Source: Kitasatospora atroaurantiaca
GTDB lineage: Bacteria; Actinomycetota; Actinomycetes; Streptomycetales; Streptomycetaceae
Assembly: GCF_007828955.1 (NCBI RefSeq)
Contig: NZ_VIVR01000001.1
Coordinates: 3,286,001 to 3,350,000, forward strand
DNA length: 64,000 nucleotides
Direction of reading: 5' to 3'
A model generated the notes under the pieces. It worked only from the letters and a program-made list of their open reading frames with translations. It was not told the DNA's origin and searched no databases. Position numbers and translations under genes: made by a program. Positions 7,601-16,939 of this stretch are shown here, piece after piece. The number at the start of each line of letters is the position of its first letter. The first letter of the stretch is position 1.

Positions 7601-8706
7601 CAGACGTAGCGCTCCAGGATGGACGATTCTGCGAGCCGCGACAGGCCCTCGCGGACCGAGCGGGCCCGCGTCTCGCCGACACCCTCGACGGTCTGCAGGT
7701 CGTCGATGCTGGCCGCCAGCAGCTTCTGCAGTCCGCCGAAGTGCTCCACCAGCCGCTCGATCACGGTGTTGGGCAGCCGCGGGACCTTCGCCAGCAGCCG
7801 GTAGCCGCGCGGCGAGACGGCGGAGTCCAGGGACTCGGGCGAACCGGAGTACCCGAGCGCCTTGGCCACCGTCTGCAGGTCGAGCAGCTCCGCATGGGTG
7901 AGCGCCTCCAGGTCGGCGAGCACCTCGGGGACGGTACGGCCGCGCTTCGCGGCGCGCTCCGGGAAGTAGTCGCGCGCGACCAGTTCGCGCTCGGGCTCGA
8001 CACCCGCGATCAGCTCGTCCAGCTGGAGCGAGAGCAGTCGCCCGTCGGTACCGAGCTCCAGCACATAGCCGGCGATCTCGGCCGCGATCAGGCGGACCAT
8101 CTCCAGCCGCTGGGCGACGGCGGTGACGTCCCGGACGGTCACCAGGTCCTCGATCTCCAGTGCGGAGAGTGTGCCGGCGACCTCGTCCAGGCGCAGCTTG
8201 TAGCGCTCCAGGGTGGCCAGCGCCTGGTTGGCGCGGGAGAGCACGGTGGTCGAGTCCTCGAGCACGCGGCGGGTGCCGTTGACGTACATCGCGATCAGCC
8301 GCATCGAGTGCGAGACCGCGACGACCGGGAAGCCGGTCTGCCGGTTGACCCGTTCGGCGGTGCGGTGGCGGGTGCCGGTCTCGTCGGTCGGGATCGTCGA
8401 GTCGGGCATCAGGTGCACGCCGGCTCTGACGATCTTGGTGATGTCCTTGTCGAGCACCACGGCGCCGTCCAGCTTGCACAGCTCGCGCAGCCGGGTGGCG
8501 GTGAACTCCACGTCCAGGACGAAGCCGCCCGTGCACAGTGATTCGACCGTCTTGTCGAAGCCCAGGACGATCAGGCCGCCGGTGTTGGCGCGGAGCACCC
8601 GCTCCAGACCGTCCCGCAACCCCGTCCCCGGGGCGATGGCACTGAGGGAGGCCCGCAGCAGGGCCTCCTCGCGGGAGGACTTGTCCGCCCGGTCGCTGGC
8701 TGCCAC
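7600..8706 (-). CDS. disA: DNA integrity scanning diadenylate cyclase DisA
   Basis: This 368-residue enzyme makes cyclic di-AMP from two ATP while scanning DNA for branched structures. The DAC domain carries the catalytic motif DGA at 80-82 (KLDGAVVLDKD) and RHR at 113-115 (GTRHRTAERV). A helical linker follows, and the C-terminus has a RuvA-like helix-hairpin-helix (DDLQTVEGVGETRARSVREGL). The GTG at 8706 has GGAGGA upstream; earlier in-frame codons lack a site. radA lies directly upstream in the same direction, 124 bases away. RadA is known to inhibit DisA in Bacillus, so the neighbours act together. Confidence 0.96.
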   Translation of the reverse strand: MAASDRADKSSREEALLRASLSAIAPGTGLRDGLERVLRANTGGLIVLGFDKTVESLCTGGFVLDVEFTATRLRELCKLDGAVVLDKDITKIVRAGVHLMPDSTIPTDETGTRHRTAERVNRQTGFPVVAVSHSMRLIAMYVNGTRRVLEDSTTVLSRANQALATLERYKLRLDEVAGTLSALEIEDLVTVRDVTAVAQRLEMVRLIAAEIAGYVLELGTDGRLLSLQLDELIAGVEPERELVARDYFPERAAKRGRTVPEVLADLEALTHAELLDLQTVAKALGYSGSPESLDSAVSPRGYRLLAKVPRLPNTVIERLVEHFGGLQKLLAASIDDLQTVEGVGETRARSVREGLSRLAESSILERYV

Positions 8707-8830
8707 GTGACTCCTCCGGTCGACCCGGACCGTGTGGCGTGGCGCCCGACGGTCTGTCGCTGCATTACTGCACTTCATGCCAATTAGACAGGGCAAAGTC
8801 TAACTGCGTGCGGCAATAACAGGGTCTGGG

Positions 8831-10318
8831 TCAGCGCAGTTCGTCCGAGTCGACCGGTTCCCAGCCCTCCATCAGCTCCTCGGGGTAGGCCGCGGGCGGC
8901 GGTACAACGGCCTTTTCGGGGGCGGTACGCGGCTTCGCCGGCGCCCGCTTGCGGCCCGGGATGGCGCGCAGGGCCTCGCCGATGTCGGCGACCTCGACCA
9001 CCTTCATCCCGCGCGGGACCTTGCCCGGGTCCGGCGGTACCAATGCATGGGTGAAGCCCAGCCGGTGCGCCTCCGCCAGTCGGCGCTGCACTCCCGTCAC
9101 CCGGCGGACCTCCCCGGCCAGACCCACCTCGCCGATCGCCACCAGGTTGCTGGGCAGCGGGGTGTCGGAGGAGGAGCTGGCCACCGCAAGGGCGATGGCC
9201 AGGTCGGCGGAGGGCTCGGTGAGCTTCACGCCACCGACCGTCGCGGTGTAGATGTCCTGCTTGCCCAGCTTGACGCCGCCGTGCCGCTCGACCACGGCGA
9301 GGATCATCGCGATCCGGGGCGACTCCAGGCCGGAGGTGGTCCGGCGGGGCGAGGGGATCTGCGAATCCACCATCAGCGCCTGCACCTCGGCGACCAGGGG
9401 CCGGCGGCCCTCCAGGGTCACCGTCAGGCAGGTACCCGGCACCGGCTTGTCACGCCGGGTCAGGAAGAGGCCGGACGGGTCCGCCAGCCCGGCGATGCCC
9501 TCGTCGTGCAGCTCGAAGCAGCCGACCTCGTCGGTGGCGCCGTACCGGTTCTTGACCCCGCGGATGATGCGCAGCCGGGCGTGCCGGTCGCCCTCGAAGC
9601 TCAGCACGACGTCGACCAGGTGCTCCAGCAGGCGCGGGCCGGCGATCGAGCCGTCCTTCGTCACGTGGCCGACCAGGAGGGTGGCCATGCCGCGCTCCTT
9701 GGAGGCCCGGATCAGCGCCCCCGCGACCTCGCGGACCTGGGCCGGGCCGCCGGGCGCGCCGTCCAGCTCGGCGGAGGCGATGGTCTGCACCGAGTCCAGG
9801 ATCAGCAGCCCGGGGCCGACCTGGTCGATGTGTCCGAGCACCGCGCCGAGGTCGGACTCGGCGGCGAGGTAGAGGTGGTCGGAGAGCGCGTTGATCCGGT
9901 CGGCGCGCAGCCGGACCTGGCCCGCCGACTCCTCACCCGTCACATACAGCGTGCGGTGCTGGTCACTGGCGGCCTTGGCGGCCACGTCCAGCAGCAGGGT
10001 GGACTTGCCGACGCCGGGCTCGCCCGCGAGCAGCACCACCGCGCCGGGGACCAGCCCGCCGCCGAGCACCCGGTCGAGCTCGGGCACGCCCGTCGTACGC
10101 GCTGTCGCGACCTGGCCGTCCACCTGCCCGATCGGCCGCGCGGGCGCGCTGACCGGCCCGGCCGCGGTCGTCCGGATCGGCACCGCGCCGTATTCCTCGA
10201 CGGTGCCCCAGGCGTTGCACTCGGGGCAGCGGCCGACCCATTTGGGGAGCTGGTTGCCGCACTCCGTGCAGCGGTATGCCGGGCGCGGCTTTGCGGTGGT
10301 CTTGGTGCGGGCTGCCAT
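8831..10318 (-). CDS. radA: DNA repair protein RadA (Sms)
   Basis: This 495-residue RecA-like ATPase helps process recombination intermediates. It has an N-terminal zinc finger C17-x2-C20-x10-C31-x2-C34, the Walker A GEPGVGKST, the RadA signature KNRYG, and a C-terminal Lon-like domain (SADLAIALAVASSSSDTPL). The ATG at 10318 gives MAARTKTT; the longer frame adds 29 residues of no value. No strong Shine-Dalgarno sequence is visible. It lies upstream of disA in the same direction and is divergent from the BACON-domain protein at 10456. Confidence 0.96.
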   Translation of the reverse strand: MAARTKTTAKPRPAYRCTECGNQLPKWVGRCPECNAWGTVEEYGAVPIRTTAAGPVSAPARPIGQVDGQVATARTTGVPELDRVLGGGLVPGAVVLLAGEPGVGKSTLLLDVAAKAASDQHRTLYVTGEESAGQVRLRADRINALSDHLYLAAESDLGAVLGHIDQVGPGLLILDSVQTIASAELDGAPGGPAQVREVAGALIRASKERGMATLLVGHVTKDGSIAGPRLLEHLVDVVLSFEGDRHARLRIIRGVKNRYGATDEVGCFELHDEGIAGLADPSGLFLTRRDKPVPGTCLTVTLEGRRPLVAEVQALMVDSQIPSPRRTTSGLESPRIAMILAVVERHGGVKLGKQDIYTATVGGVKLTEPSADLAIALAVASSSSDTPLPSNLVAIGEVGLAGEVRRVTGVQRRLAEAHRLGFTHALVPPDPGKVPRGMKVVEVADIGEALRAIPGRKRAPAKPRTAPEKAVVPPPAAYPEELMEGWEPVDSDELR

Positions 10319-10455
10319 GCGGCCAACCGTAGCCGGTGGGTCCGACAACCCGGCACGCGATCGGCCGCCGGTGATGCACGGTGTTGTTACCCGAAAGAAG
10401 TACAACAGCGGGGAAAAGCAGGGACGGGACCCGCCGCCTCTCTACCGTCTGGTAC

Positions 10456-12210
10456 GTGACAACCAGGCTTGCTACCCCCGTGCCCGGCAGCTCTCCCACG
10501 CTCCAGGCCTACGACAGTTGCGTCGACGGGCTGTTCACCTACTGCCTCTCGGTGCTCTGCGAGCACGAAGCGGCCCTCGCCGCCGTCCGCGAGGTCCGCG
10601 ACCTCGCGCTGCGGCACGGTACCCGGCTGGCCGATCCCGGCCTGCTCAGGGCGTGGCTGTACTCGCTGGCGCGGTACTGCTGCCTGCAGCGGCTGGAGCA
10701 GGGGCTCGGCACCCCGGCCACCCCGGCGAATCCCGCGCACGCGGAGCAGCGCCACCGGGAGCTGGCCTCACTCGCCTGGCCGGAGGCCGCCGGTACCGAG
10801 CCCGAGCAGCGCGAGGCCCTGGAGCTGGCGGTCCGTCACCGGCTCCGGCCGGCCGAGGTGGCGGCCGTGCTGGGTCTGTCCGGCGAGGCGGCGCAGGCGC
10901 TGCTGGCCGCCGCCGGCGCGGAGGTCCGCCGGACGCGGGCCGCGCTGCTGGTGCTGATGGTCGGCAGCTGTCCGGTGCTGGGCGAGCTGGGCGGGGCAGG
11001 GGCGGAGAGCTGGCTCGGGCCCCCGCTGCCCGACGGCGGGCAGGGCGGGCGGGTGCTGGGCCCGGCGCTGCGCCGAGAGCTGGTCCGGCACGTGGTGGAC
11101 TGCCCGACCTGCCGGGGCACCGCCGAGCGGGTGGCGGGCGAGCTGGGCACCGGCCTGGCCGGGCTGCCTGGTCTGCCGGTCCTGCCCGCGCCGGCGACCT
11201 TACGGGTCGGCGCCCCACCCGCCACGCCGGTCGGCGGTTCCGGCGGTTCGGCGGGGGCTGCCTTTCTGGCGGGTGCGGCGGCGGGTCGCCGGGCGGTCAG
11301 GCCGGACGGCCCCGACGGGCAGCCCGAGCCGCGGTTCGACCAGCGGGGCTTCCCCCGGCACCGCGCGCCCAGCCAGGGGCGGGCGCTGGCGGTGCGTCAG
11401 CGGGTGGTGACCACCGGGGTGCTCGCCGCCGTGCTGACGGCTCCGGTGGTGGCCCTGTGGGGGGCTCATCGCGGGGGCGACGGCCCTGGCGGAGCGGCTG
11501 CGGTGTCCTCCGTCCGGGTGGACGCGGCGCGTGAGCGGATCGCGGAGCCGTCCCCGGCGCCCCCGGCCGGGCAGACGAGCGGCGGGCTGGAGCTGGCCGG
11601 TGCGGTGAGCGCAGAAACGTTGCTTCCGCCGAATCAGCGGCTAAACGGCGACGGCACGGGGGCGTCCGGGCCGTCCTCCGGTGCGGTCGGGCGGCCGGCT
11701 CCCGTCCCCGCCCCGGCAGCGGGCCGGCTCACCGTCGAGGTCGGAGAGTACGCCGGCCGGACGGTGATCACCATGACCAACTCCGGCGGCACGACGATCC
11801 AGTGGCACGCCGTGGTCGACGCCGACTGGCTGCGCCTGAGCCGGGACGCCGGGACACTGGCACCCGGCCAGCGGATCACCGTCACGGTGGTCCTGGACGA
11901 GGACCGCGCCCCGCGGCACCCGTGGACGGCCAGGATCGCCCTGCCCCCGTCGCAGGCGGTGGTCACCCTGCAGGGCGGCCCCGAGCACCGCGGCGGTCAG
12001 CCGCCGACCGCGGACCCCGGTCCGAGCAACAGCCCGACCAGCAGCCCGACGCCCTCGCCGACCCCCACACCGACAGCCCCGCCGACCGCCTCACCCACCG
12101 CCTCACCCACCGCCGGCGGCGGCACGTCCCCGACCGCCTCCCCCTCCCCGCGCAGCCCCACCGGGAGCCCCACCGGGAGCCCCCCAGGAACCCCGACGGC
12201 CACCCCGTGA
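10456..12210 (+). CDS. Membrane protein with sigma-factor-like N-terminus, zinc-finger anti-sigma motif and external BACON domain
   Basis: This 584-residue protein has parts normally found in separate genes. Residues about 15-45 resemble sigma region 2 and about 125-160 a sigma region 4 helix-turn-helix (RPAEVAAVLGLSGEAAQ). Residues 212-219 (HVVDCPTC) match the HxxxCxxC zinc motif of anti-sigma factors. A membrane segment lies at about 317-337 (VVTTGVLAAVLTAPVVALWG). Outside is a BACON-type beta domain (about 425-508) and a Ser/Thr/Pro-rich tail. There is an in-frame TTA codon at 11200-11202, which in streptomycetes needs the bldA tRNA. The GTG at 10456 is chosen because similarity to sigma factors begins just after it. 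Function is unknown. Confidence 0.8.
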   Translation: MTTRLATPVPGSSPTLQAYDSCVDGLFTYCLSVLCEHEAALAAVREVRDLALRHGTRLADPGLLRAWLYSLARYCCLQRLEQGLGTPATPANPAHAEQRHRELASLAWPEAAGTEPEQREALELAVRHRLRPAEVAAVLGLSGEAAQALLAAAGAEVRRTRAALLVLMVGSCPVLGELGGAGAESWLGPPLPDGGQGGRVLGPALRRELVRHVVDCPTCRGTAERVAGELGTGLAGLPGLPVLPAPATLRVGAPPATPVGGSGGSAGAAFLAGAAAGRRAVRPDGPDGQPEPRFDQRGFPRHRAPSQGRALAVRQRVVTTGVLAAVLTAPVVALWGAHRGGDGPGGAAAVSSVRVDAARERIAEPSPAPPAGQTSGGLELAGAVSAETLLPPNQRLNGDGTGASGPSSGAVGRPAPVPAPAAGRLTVEVGEYAGRTVITMTNSGGTTIQWHAVVDADWLRLSRDAGTLAPGQRITVTVVLDEDRAPRHPWTARIALPPSQAVVTLQGGPEHRGGQPPTADPGPSNSPTSSPTPSPTPTPTAPPTASPTASPTAGGGTSPTASPSPRSPTGSPTGSPPGTPTATP

Positions 12211-12228
12211 CCGGCACCGACCGGCTCG

Positions 12229-12900
12229 TCAGACCGTCAGACCCGAGACCGCGTCACCGACGTACGTGGCGCCCATGACGACCAGCACCACCATCAGGAC
12301 CGCCGAGTTGTGGGCGGACATCCACGCCTTCCACTCACCCAGCACCTTGGCCGACCGGGCCCCGCCGACGAGGTGGACGCAGAGCGGTCCCAGCGTGCAC
12401 AGCGATCCCACCAGCACCATCAGCACCACGGCCACCGTCTTGCCAGCACCGCTCGCCGTGCTGGTCGCGATGGAGACGGCGCCGCCGACCGTCAGCACCA
12501 GGTTCTTCGGGTTGGCCGCCACCAGTTGGGCGGCGAGCCCGGCCGACCTCTCGGGGGTGAACCGGTCGATGGTCTGCATCCACTTCGGCGGACTGCGCAC
12601 ATGGCCCGCGCGCGGCCGGTCGTGCCACTGCCTGAGGGCGAGGAGCAGCAACAGCACCCCGGCGGCCAGCTTGACCCACCAGGACCAGGTGGGCCGCGGT
12701 CCGGCGGTGTCCAGCCCCGAGCCGGCCAGCACCACCAGCGTGGCCACCGCCGCGAGCGCCGCGACCCAGCCGAGCGTGAAGGCGGTGCCGTTGACCCTGC
12801 CCCTCGGCGTGGCGAGCATCAGGACCACCGCGATCAGCGGCACCGGGCTGATGGCGATGCCGACGGCCGAGGCCAGCATCTGTCCGATCGCGTCGCCCAT
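12229..12900 (-). CDS. GAP family (Sap-like) integral membrane protein
   Basis: This 223-residue protein has about six membrane segments and the pattern of the GAP/Sap family: an N-terminal GIAISPVPLIAVVLML and a central ANPKNLVLTVGGA, which is shared with LysE-type exporters. In mycobacteria, family members help move surface glycolipids or sulfolipids; the substrate in streptomycetes is not known. The ATG at 12900 has GGGAGG upstream. It follows the two DUF1254 genes in the same direction and its start is 34 bases from the end of the second, so it may be co-transcribed. Confidence 0.82.
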   Translation of the reverse strand: MGDAIGQMLASAVGIAISPVPLIAVVLMLATPRGRVNGTAFTLGWVAALAAVATLVVLAGSGLDTAGPRPTWSWWVKLAAGVLLLLLALRQWHDRPRAGHVRSPPKWMQTIDRFTPERSAGLAAQLVAANPKNLVLTVGGAVSIATSTASGAGKTVAVVLMVLVGSLCTLGPLCVHLVGGARSAKVLGEWKAWMSAHNSAVLMVVLVVMGATYVGDAVSGLTV

Positions 12901-12934
12901 GGCGAGACCTCCCGGGTGGGCCGGTGGAGCAGCG

Positions 12935-14269
12935 TCAGCGGGGTCGGATCCTCGGCAGCCGGTACGAGCCGTCGAGCACCGCGGCACCCGGCTGGTACAT
13001 CCGGAGGACCGGCCGGAACTCCCCCTCCGGCGTGGGCAGCCAGTTGGCCGCCTCGGCCGGGTCGCTCGGCAGCTCGTGCTGCAGGACGAGGGTGAGTGAG
13101 CCGTCCGCGCCGTGCACCAGGCCCGGGGTGCGGTCGCCGACCGAGTAGCGGTCGATCGGGTTGGCCACGAGGAAGTAGTCGGGAACGGCGTACATGGTGA
13201 TCGACCAGAAGGCGTCCACCGGCGGAGGCGTGTCGAAACGCAGGGTGTACGAGCGGGCGCCGGTGAGCTTTCCGCCCTCCGCGTCGTCGAAGGTCGTGGC
13301 GTAGGCCGCCTCGTACGCGTGGTTTCCCCAGAGCCCGGTCCGCGCGGCGACCGCGCGGGTCAGGTAGGCGGCCCTGCGGTCGGCGATCCGCCACTCGGAG
13401 TCGTCGAGGGTGCCGGGGCCCAGGTGGTCGAGGTTGTAGTCGAAGAGGTGGAGGTTGGCACTCCACTCTCCGGCGGGCTGGTTCTCCGGTGGCCTGGTCG
13501 CCTCCTCGACCCGCTGCCGGCCGGCCTCCAGGCCCTTGACGAGGGTGGCCGTCCACTCGGGCGCGGCGGCCAGGTACGGGGAGGGGCCGGTGTCCAGCAG
13601 CCCGAGCGGGGCGAAGCGCTGCTGGTACTCGACGTCGGGAGCGGCGGGCGGGAAGGCCGCCATCCACAGCCGCAGCTGCTCGAGGAACCTCAGCTCCTCC
13701 GGGACGGCCTCGTCCGGCTGCGGCAGCCCCGCGTACACGCCGCCGGGCTCCAGCGGGGTGAGCGTCAGCCGCTGCTGGATCGCGAGCACTCTGGGCAGGT
13801 CCGACGGGCCGTCACAGGCGTTGCGGCCGACGATGCTTGCGACGACCGTCGGGGACTCGATCACCCCCACGCCGGGAGCGGGTGTGCCGTGCCAGTGCGG
13901 CGGGACGATCAGCCAGGTCTGCTCGGCGGTGCCGGTGGCCCGGCGGCCGATGTACGCGAAGTCGTTGGTCCAGGCGTCGACGAACTGCAGCACGTAGTAG
14001 GCGCCCTCGGTGTCCGGGACGTGCAGCACCAGCGGGCCCCCGGAGAGGTCGAGCTGGGCGGTCGAGTAGACCGTGTCGTTGTTCACGGAGACGAACTCGG
14101 CGTCCGCTCCGGCGAGCTGCACGGAGTGCCCGAACCGGTTGAAGTCGGCAGCCGGGATGCTGCCCATGCCGCGCTCGAGGAAGGCCTCCACCATGGCGAG
14201 GCCGGAGACCATCGGGCAGCCATAGACGTACGCGTCGGCGGCGAGCGCCTCCAGAGCGGCATCAGGCAT
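12935..14269 (-). CDS. DUF1254/DUF1214 domain protein (copy 2)
   Basis: This 444-residue protein has an N-terminal DUF1254 region (AYVYGCPMV near the start; VSVNNDTVYSTAQLDLSGGPLVLHVPD) and a C-terminal DUF1214 region (WSITMYAVPDYFLVANPIDRYSVGDRTPGL, then GEFRPVLRMYQPG). No signal peptide is seen. AAGGAAA lies before the ATG. The family is widespread, and its biochemical role is not established. It is a paralogue of the gene directly upstream at 14342; both end with almost the same motif (SANWLPAPEG-like and WLPTPEGEF). Confidence 0.87.
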   Translation of the reverse strand: MPDAALEALAADAYVYGCPMVSGLAMVEAFLERGMGSIPAADFNRFGHSVQLAGADAEFVSVNNDTVYSTAQLDLSGGPLVLHVPDTEGAYYVLQFVDAWTNDFAYIGRRATGTAEQTWLIVPPHWHGTPAPGVGVIESPTVVASIVGRNACDGPSDLPRVLAIQQRLTLTPLEPGGVYAGLPQPDEAVPEELRFLEQLRLWMAAFPPAAPDVEYQQRFAPLGLLDTGPSPYLAAAPEWTATLVKGLEAGRQRVEEATRPPENQPAGEWSANLHLFDYNLDHLGPGTLDDSEWRIADRRAAYLTRAVAARTGLWGNHAYEAAYATTFDDAEGGKLTGARSYTLRFDTPPPVDAFWSITMYAVPDYFLVANPIDRYSVGDRTPGLVHGADGSLTLVLQHELPSDPAEAANWLPTPEGEFRPVLRMYQPGAAVLDGSYRLPRIRPR

Positions 14270-14341
14270 GCGGTTTCCTTCCCGGGAGGGACTTCGGGGC
14301 GGCCGGCTCCCGGCGGGGCCCGCCGGGGCTCCCCGCGCGGC

Positions 14342-15667
14342 TCACCTCGGGGTGAGCGCCGGGAGGGTCCACCGGCCGTCGAGGACGGCCTGGTCCGGGC
14401 CGTAGACGCGGATGATCACGCTGAACGGACCTTCGGGTGCGGGCAGCCAGTTGGCGGAGTGCTCGGCGTCGGCGGGGCGCTTGTGCTGGACGTACAGGGT
14501 GAGACCGCCGTCCCGCTCGTACACCAGGCCCGGCGTACGGTCGCCGATCGAGTACCGCTGCAGCGGGTTGTCCACCAGCTGCAGCTCGGGGAGCGCGTAC
14601 ATGGTGGCGGACCAGAAGAACCTGGCCGGCGGAAGCTGCCCGGCTGGGAAGCGGAGGACGTAGTCGTGCTGCGAGGCGTCGGGCGGCCGGTTGCCCTCGC
14701 TGTCGACGATCCAGCCGCCGTACCAGGCCTCCTCCTCGGGGAGGCCGTAGAGGCCCTTCTGGACGCCGACCGCGCGCTTGAGGTAGTCCCCGCCGAGCTG
14801 GGCCCGCGTGCCGAAGAACCCGGCGGACCCGGTGGTCGCGGCGGCATCGGCGGCCGCCCGCTCCAGCTCGGCGCGGCCGTCCGCGATGCCCAGCTGCATG
14901 GCCTCCCGGACCTCCAGGGGGAGCGCGGCGGGTTCGAAGTCGCCGGCGCCCACGCCCAGCTCGGCCAGCCGCCTCCGCAGGTCGGCCTCGGCGGGCAGGA
15001 CGGGGAAGAAGCCGAGCAGGAAGTCCAGGAAGACGAAGAACTCCAGGGTGTCCAGGACCTCCTCGCGCCAGACCGGCCAGACCGGGTCGTGGGCGGCGGG
15101 CGGCGCCGGGGTGCCGAGGTGGGCGCTGAGCGGCTTGAGGACGTACTGCTCCTGGACCCGCTGCAGGGCGGGCACGTCCTCCGGGCCTGCCAGGTAGGTC
15201 CGCCCGAGGATGCCCACCAGGTCGGTGTCGGCGCGGAGCACGCCGTCGAAGCCCTGCCCCCAGTCGCCGGTGAAGCCCGGGCCTGCGATCAGGTAGCGGC
15301 CGGCCTCCGAGCCGGTGGTCCTGGACCCGATGAACCCGACGTAGGAGGTGTCGAGGTCGTGGACGGGAAGGACGTGGTACCGGTCCGTCGCCGGGACCTC
15401 GACCACCCAGGGCTCGGCCCGCAGGTCCAGCCAGGCCCAGGAGTACGGGGTGTCGTTGTTGGGGGTCACCACGTCGGTGTTGGCCGGCGTGAAGGGTTGC
15501 GGGTAGTGACGGAACACGCCGAAGCCGCCGACGTGACGCGGGTCCGCCTCGTCGATGGCCTGCGGGTACAGGGTGCGGTAGTTCTCCAGCAGGGCGAAGC
15601 CCCAGATCCACGCCTCGGCCGCGGTGGTGCGGATCGTCTCAGGGTCCACGAGGGCCGGGTTGCCCAT
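14342..15667 (-). CDS. DUF1254/DUF1214 domain protein (copy 1)
   Basis: This 441-residue protein has the same architecture as its downstream neighbour: WIWGFALLENYRTLYP at the start, TPNNDTPYSWAWLDLRAEPWVVEVP in DUF1254, and FWSATMYALPELQLVDNPLQRYSIGDRTPGL in DUF1214. The two copies are clearly homologous but diverged, so the duplication is old or one was acquired. GGAGA precedes the ATG. The gene starts a leftward unit of two DUF1254 genes and a GAP membrane protein. Function is unknown. Confidence 0.87.
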   Translation of the reverse strand: MGNPALVDPETIRTTAAEAWIWGFALLENYRTLYPQAIDEADPRHVGGFGVFRHYPQPFTPANTDVVTPNNDTPYSWAWLDLRAEPWVVEVPATDRYHVLPVHDLDTSYVGFIGSRTTGSEAGRYLIAGPGFTGDWGQGFDGVLRADTDLVGILGRTYLAGPEDVPALQRVQEQYVLKPLSAHLGTPAPPAAHDPVWPVWREEVLDTLEFFVFLDFLLGFFPVLPAEADLRRRLAELGVGAGDFEPAALPLEVREAMQLGIADGRAELERAAADAAATTGSAGFFGTRAQLGGDYLKRAVGVQKGLYGLPEEEAWYGGWIVDSEGNRPPDASQHDYVLRFPAGQLPPARFFWSATMYALPELQLVDNPLQRYSIGDRTPGLVYERDGGLTLYVQHKRPADAEHSANWLPAPEGPFSVIIRVYGPDQAVLDGRWTLPALTPR

Positions 15668-15874
15668 GCTGTCGATCTCCCCAACGCCTGGTCAGTCCTG
15701 CATGACATTCGGACATAACGGTACGAAGGGGATGCTATGTGCCGGTCGCCCGGTCGGCACCTCGAGGCGGGGTGCCGGACGTGCGCCTGCCGTGCCGGTC
15801 CGCCGGAAGCGAACAGCCATGTGCCCAGAGCGAACCCCGGTGTCCGCCCCCGGCATCGGGGTGAGGCTGCCGAT

Positions 15875-16885
15875 ATGAAGATCCTCGTCATCGGCGGCTC
15901 GTCCTTCCTCGGCCGCGCCTACGTCTCCGAAGCGCTGCGCCGCGGCCACCAGGTCACCACCTTCAACCGCGGCATCAGCGGCCCCGACCAGCCCGGCGTG
16001 GAAGCCGTCCGGGGCGACCGCAACAACCCCGCCGACCTGGAGCGGCTGACCGCCGGCCGGCACTGGGACGCGGTCGTGGACAGCGCCGGCCAGCAGCCGT
16101 ACGCCGTCGCGCTCGCCGCCCGGCTGCTGCGTCCGCACGCCGACCACTACACCTTCGTCTCCTCCGTCCACGCCTTCACCGACTGGCCCGCCCTGCCGGT
16201 GGACGAGAACTCCGCCACCCACCCCTGCCCGGCCGACACCCCGGCCGACCAGCCTCCGGGCAACCACCTCAAGGCCGGGTGCGAGCGCGCGCTGCTGGAG
16301 CAGTTCGGTGCCGACGACTCGCTGATCCTCAACTGCGGCCTGATCATCGGCCCGTACGAGAACGTCGGCCGGCTGCCCTGGTGGCTGGAGCGGATGGCCC
16401 GGGGCGGGAAGGTGGTCGCACCCGGCGACCCGGACCGCGCCCTGCAGCTGATAGACGCGCGCGACTTCGCGGCCTTCGGGCTGGACCTGCTGGAGCGGGG
16501 CGAGAGCGGCCGGTACGTCACCACCGCTCCGCGTGCCTCCACCACCTTCGGCGGGCTGCTCACCGCGTGTGCCGAGGCCACCGGCAGCACGGCCGAACTC
16601 GTCCCGGTCGGCGACGAGGCGCTGCTGGCCGCGGATGTGCAGCCCTGGACGGAGCTTCCGCTCTGGGCGCCCGGCCTGCCCGACTGGGCCGGTATCTGGC
16701 TCGCGGACACCTCCCGCGCAGAGGCCGCCGGCCTGCGCTGCCGGCCGTTCGCCGAGACCGTGCGCGACACCTGGGCCTGGCTGCAGGAGCGGGGGCCCGC
16801 GACGAAGCCGTACCTCCAGGGGACGACCGAGCTCGGGATCGACCCCGAGAAGGAGCAGAAGCTGCTGGCCGGTACCGCGGCATGA
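15875..16885 (+). CDS. NAD(P)-dependent epimerase/reductase, extended SDR type
   Basis: This 336-residue Rossmann protein starts with the nucleotide-binding motif GGSSFLGRAYVSEAL (GxxxxxG, residues 7-13). Some catalytic residues depart from the classic SDR set: a Ser pair is present (FVSSVHAF), but the expected YxxxK motif is not obvious, with GNHLKAGCE at the position where Tyr would lie. It therefore resembles atypical SDRs such as isoflavone-reductase or CsaA-like epimerases. GAGG precedes the ATG at 15875. It stands alone, divergent from the DUF1254 genes, and ends in a strong hairpin. Its substrate is unknown. Confidence 0.82.
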   Translation: MKILVIGGSSFLGRAYVSEALRRGHQVTTFNRGISGPDQPGVEAVRGDRNNPADLERLTAGRHWDAVVDSAGQQPYAVALAARLLRPHADHYTFVSSVHAFTDWPALPVDENSATHPCPADTPADQPPGNHLKAGCERALLEQFGADDSLILNCGLIIGPYENVGRLPWWLERMARGGKVVAPGDPDRALQLIDARDFAAFGLDLLERGESGRYVTTAPRASTTFGGLLTACAEATGSTAELVPVGDEALLAADVQPWTELPLWAPGLPDWAGIWLADTSRAEAAGLRCRPFAETVRDTWAWLQERGPATKPYLQGTTELGIDPEKEQKLLAGTAA

Positions 16886-16889
16886 CGCA

Positions 16890-16922
16890 AGGCGCCGGGG
16901 GGCTGGCAGCCCCCCGGCGCCT
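16890..16922. terminator. Bidirectional terminator between reductase and DUF4239 gene
   Basis: A perfect 15-bp stem (16890-16904 with 16908-16922) with a 3-nt loop lies between convergent genes, 4 bases after the reductase stop. Confidence 0.82.
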
Positions 16923-16939
16923 CACGGCCCGACGACAGG

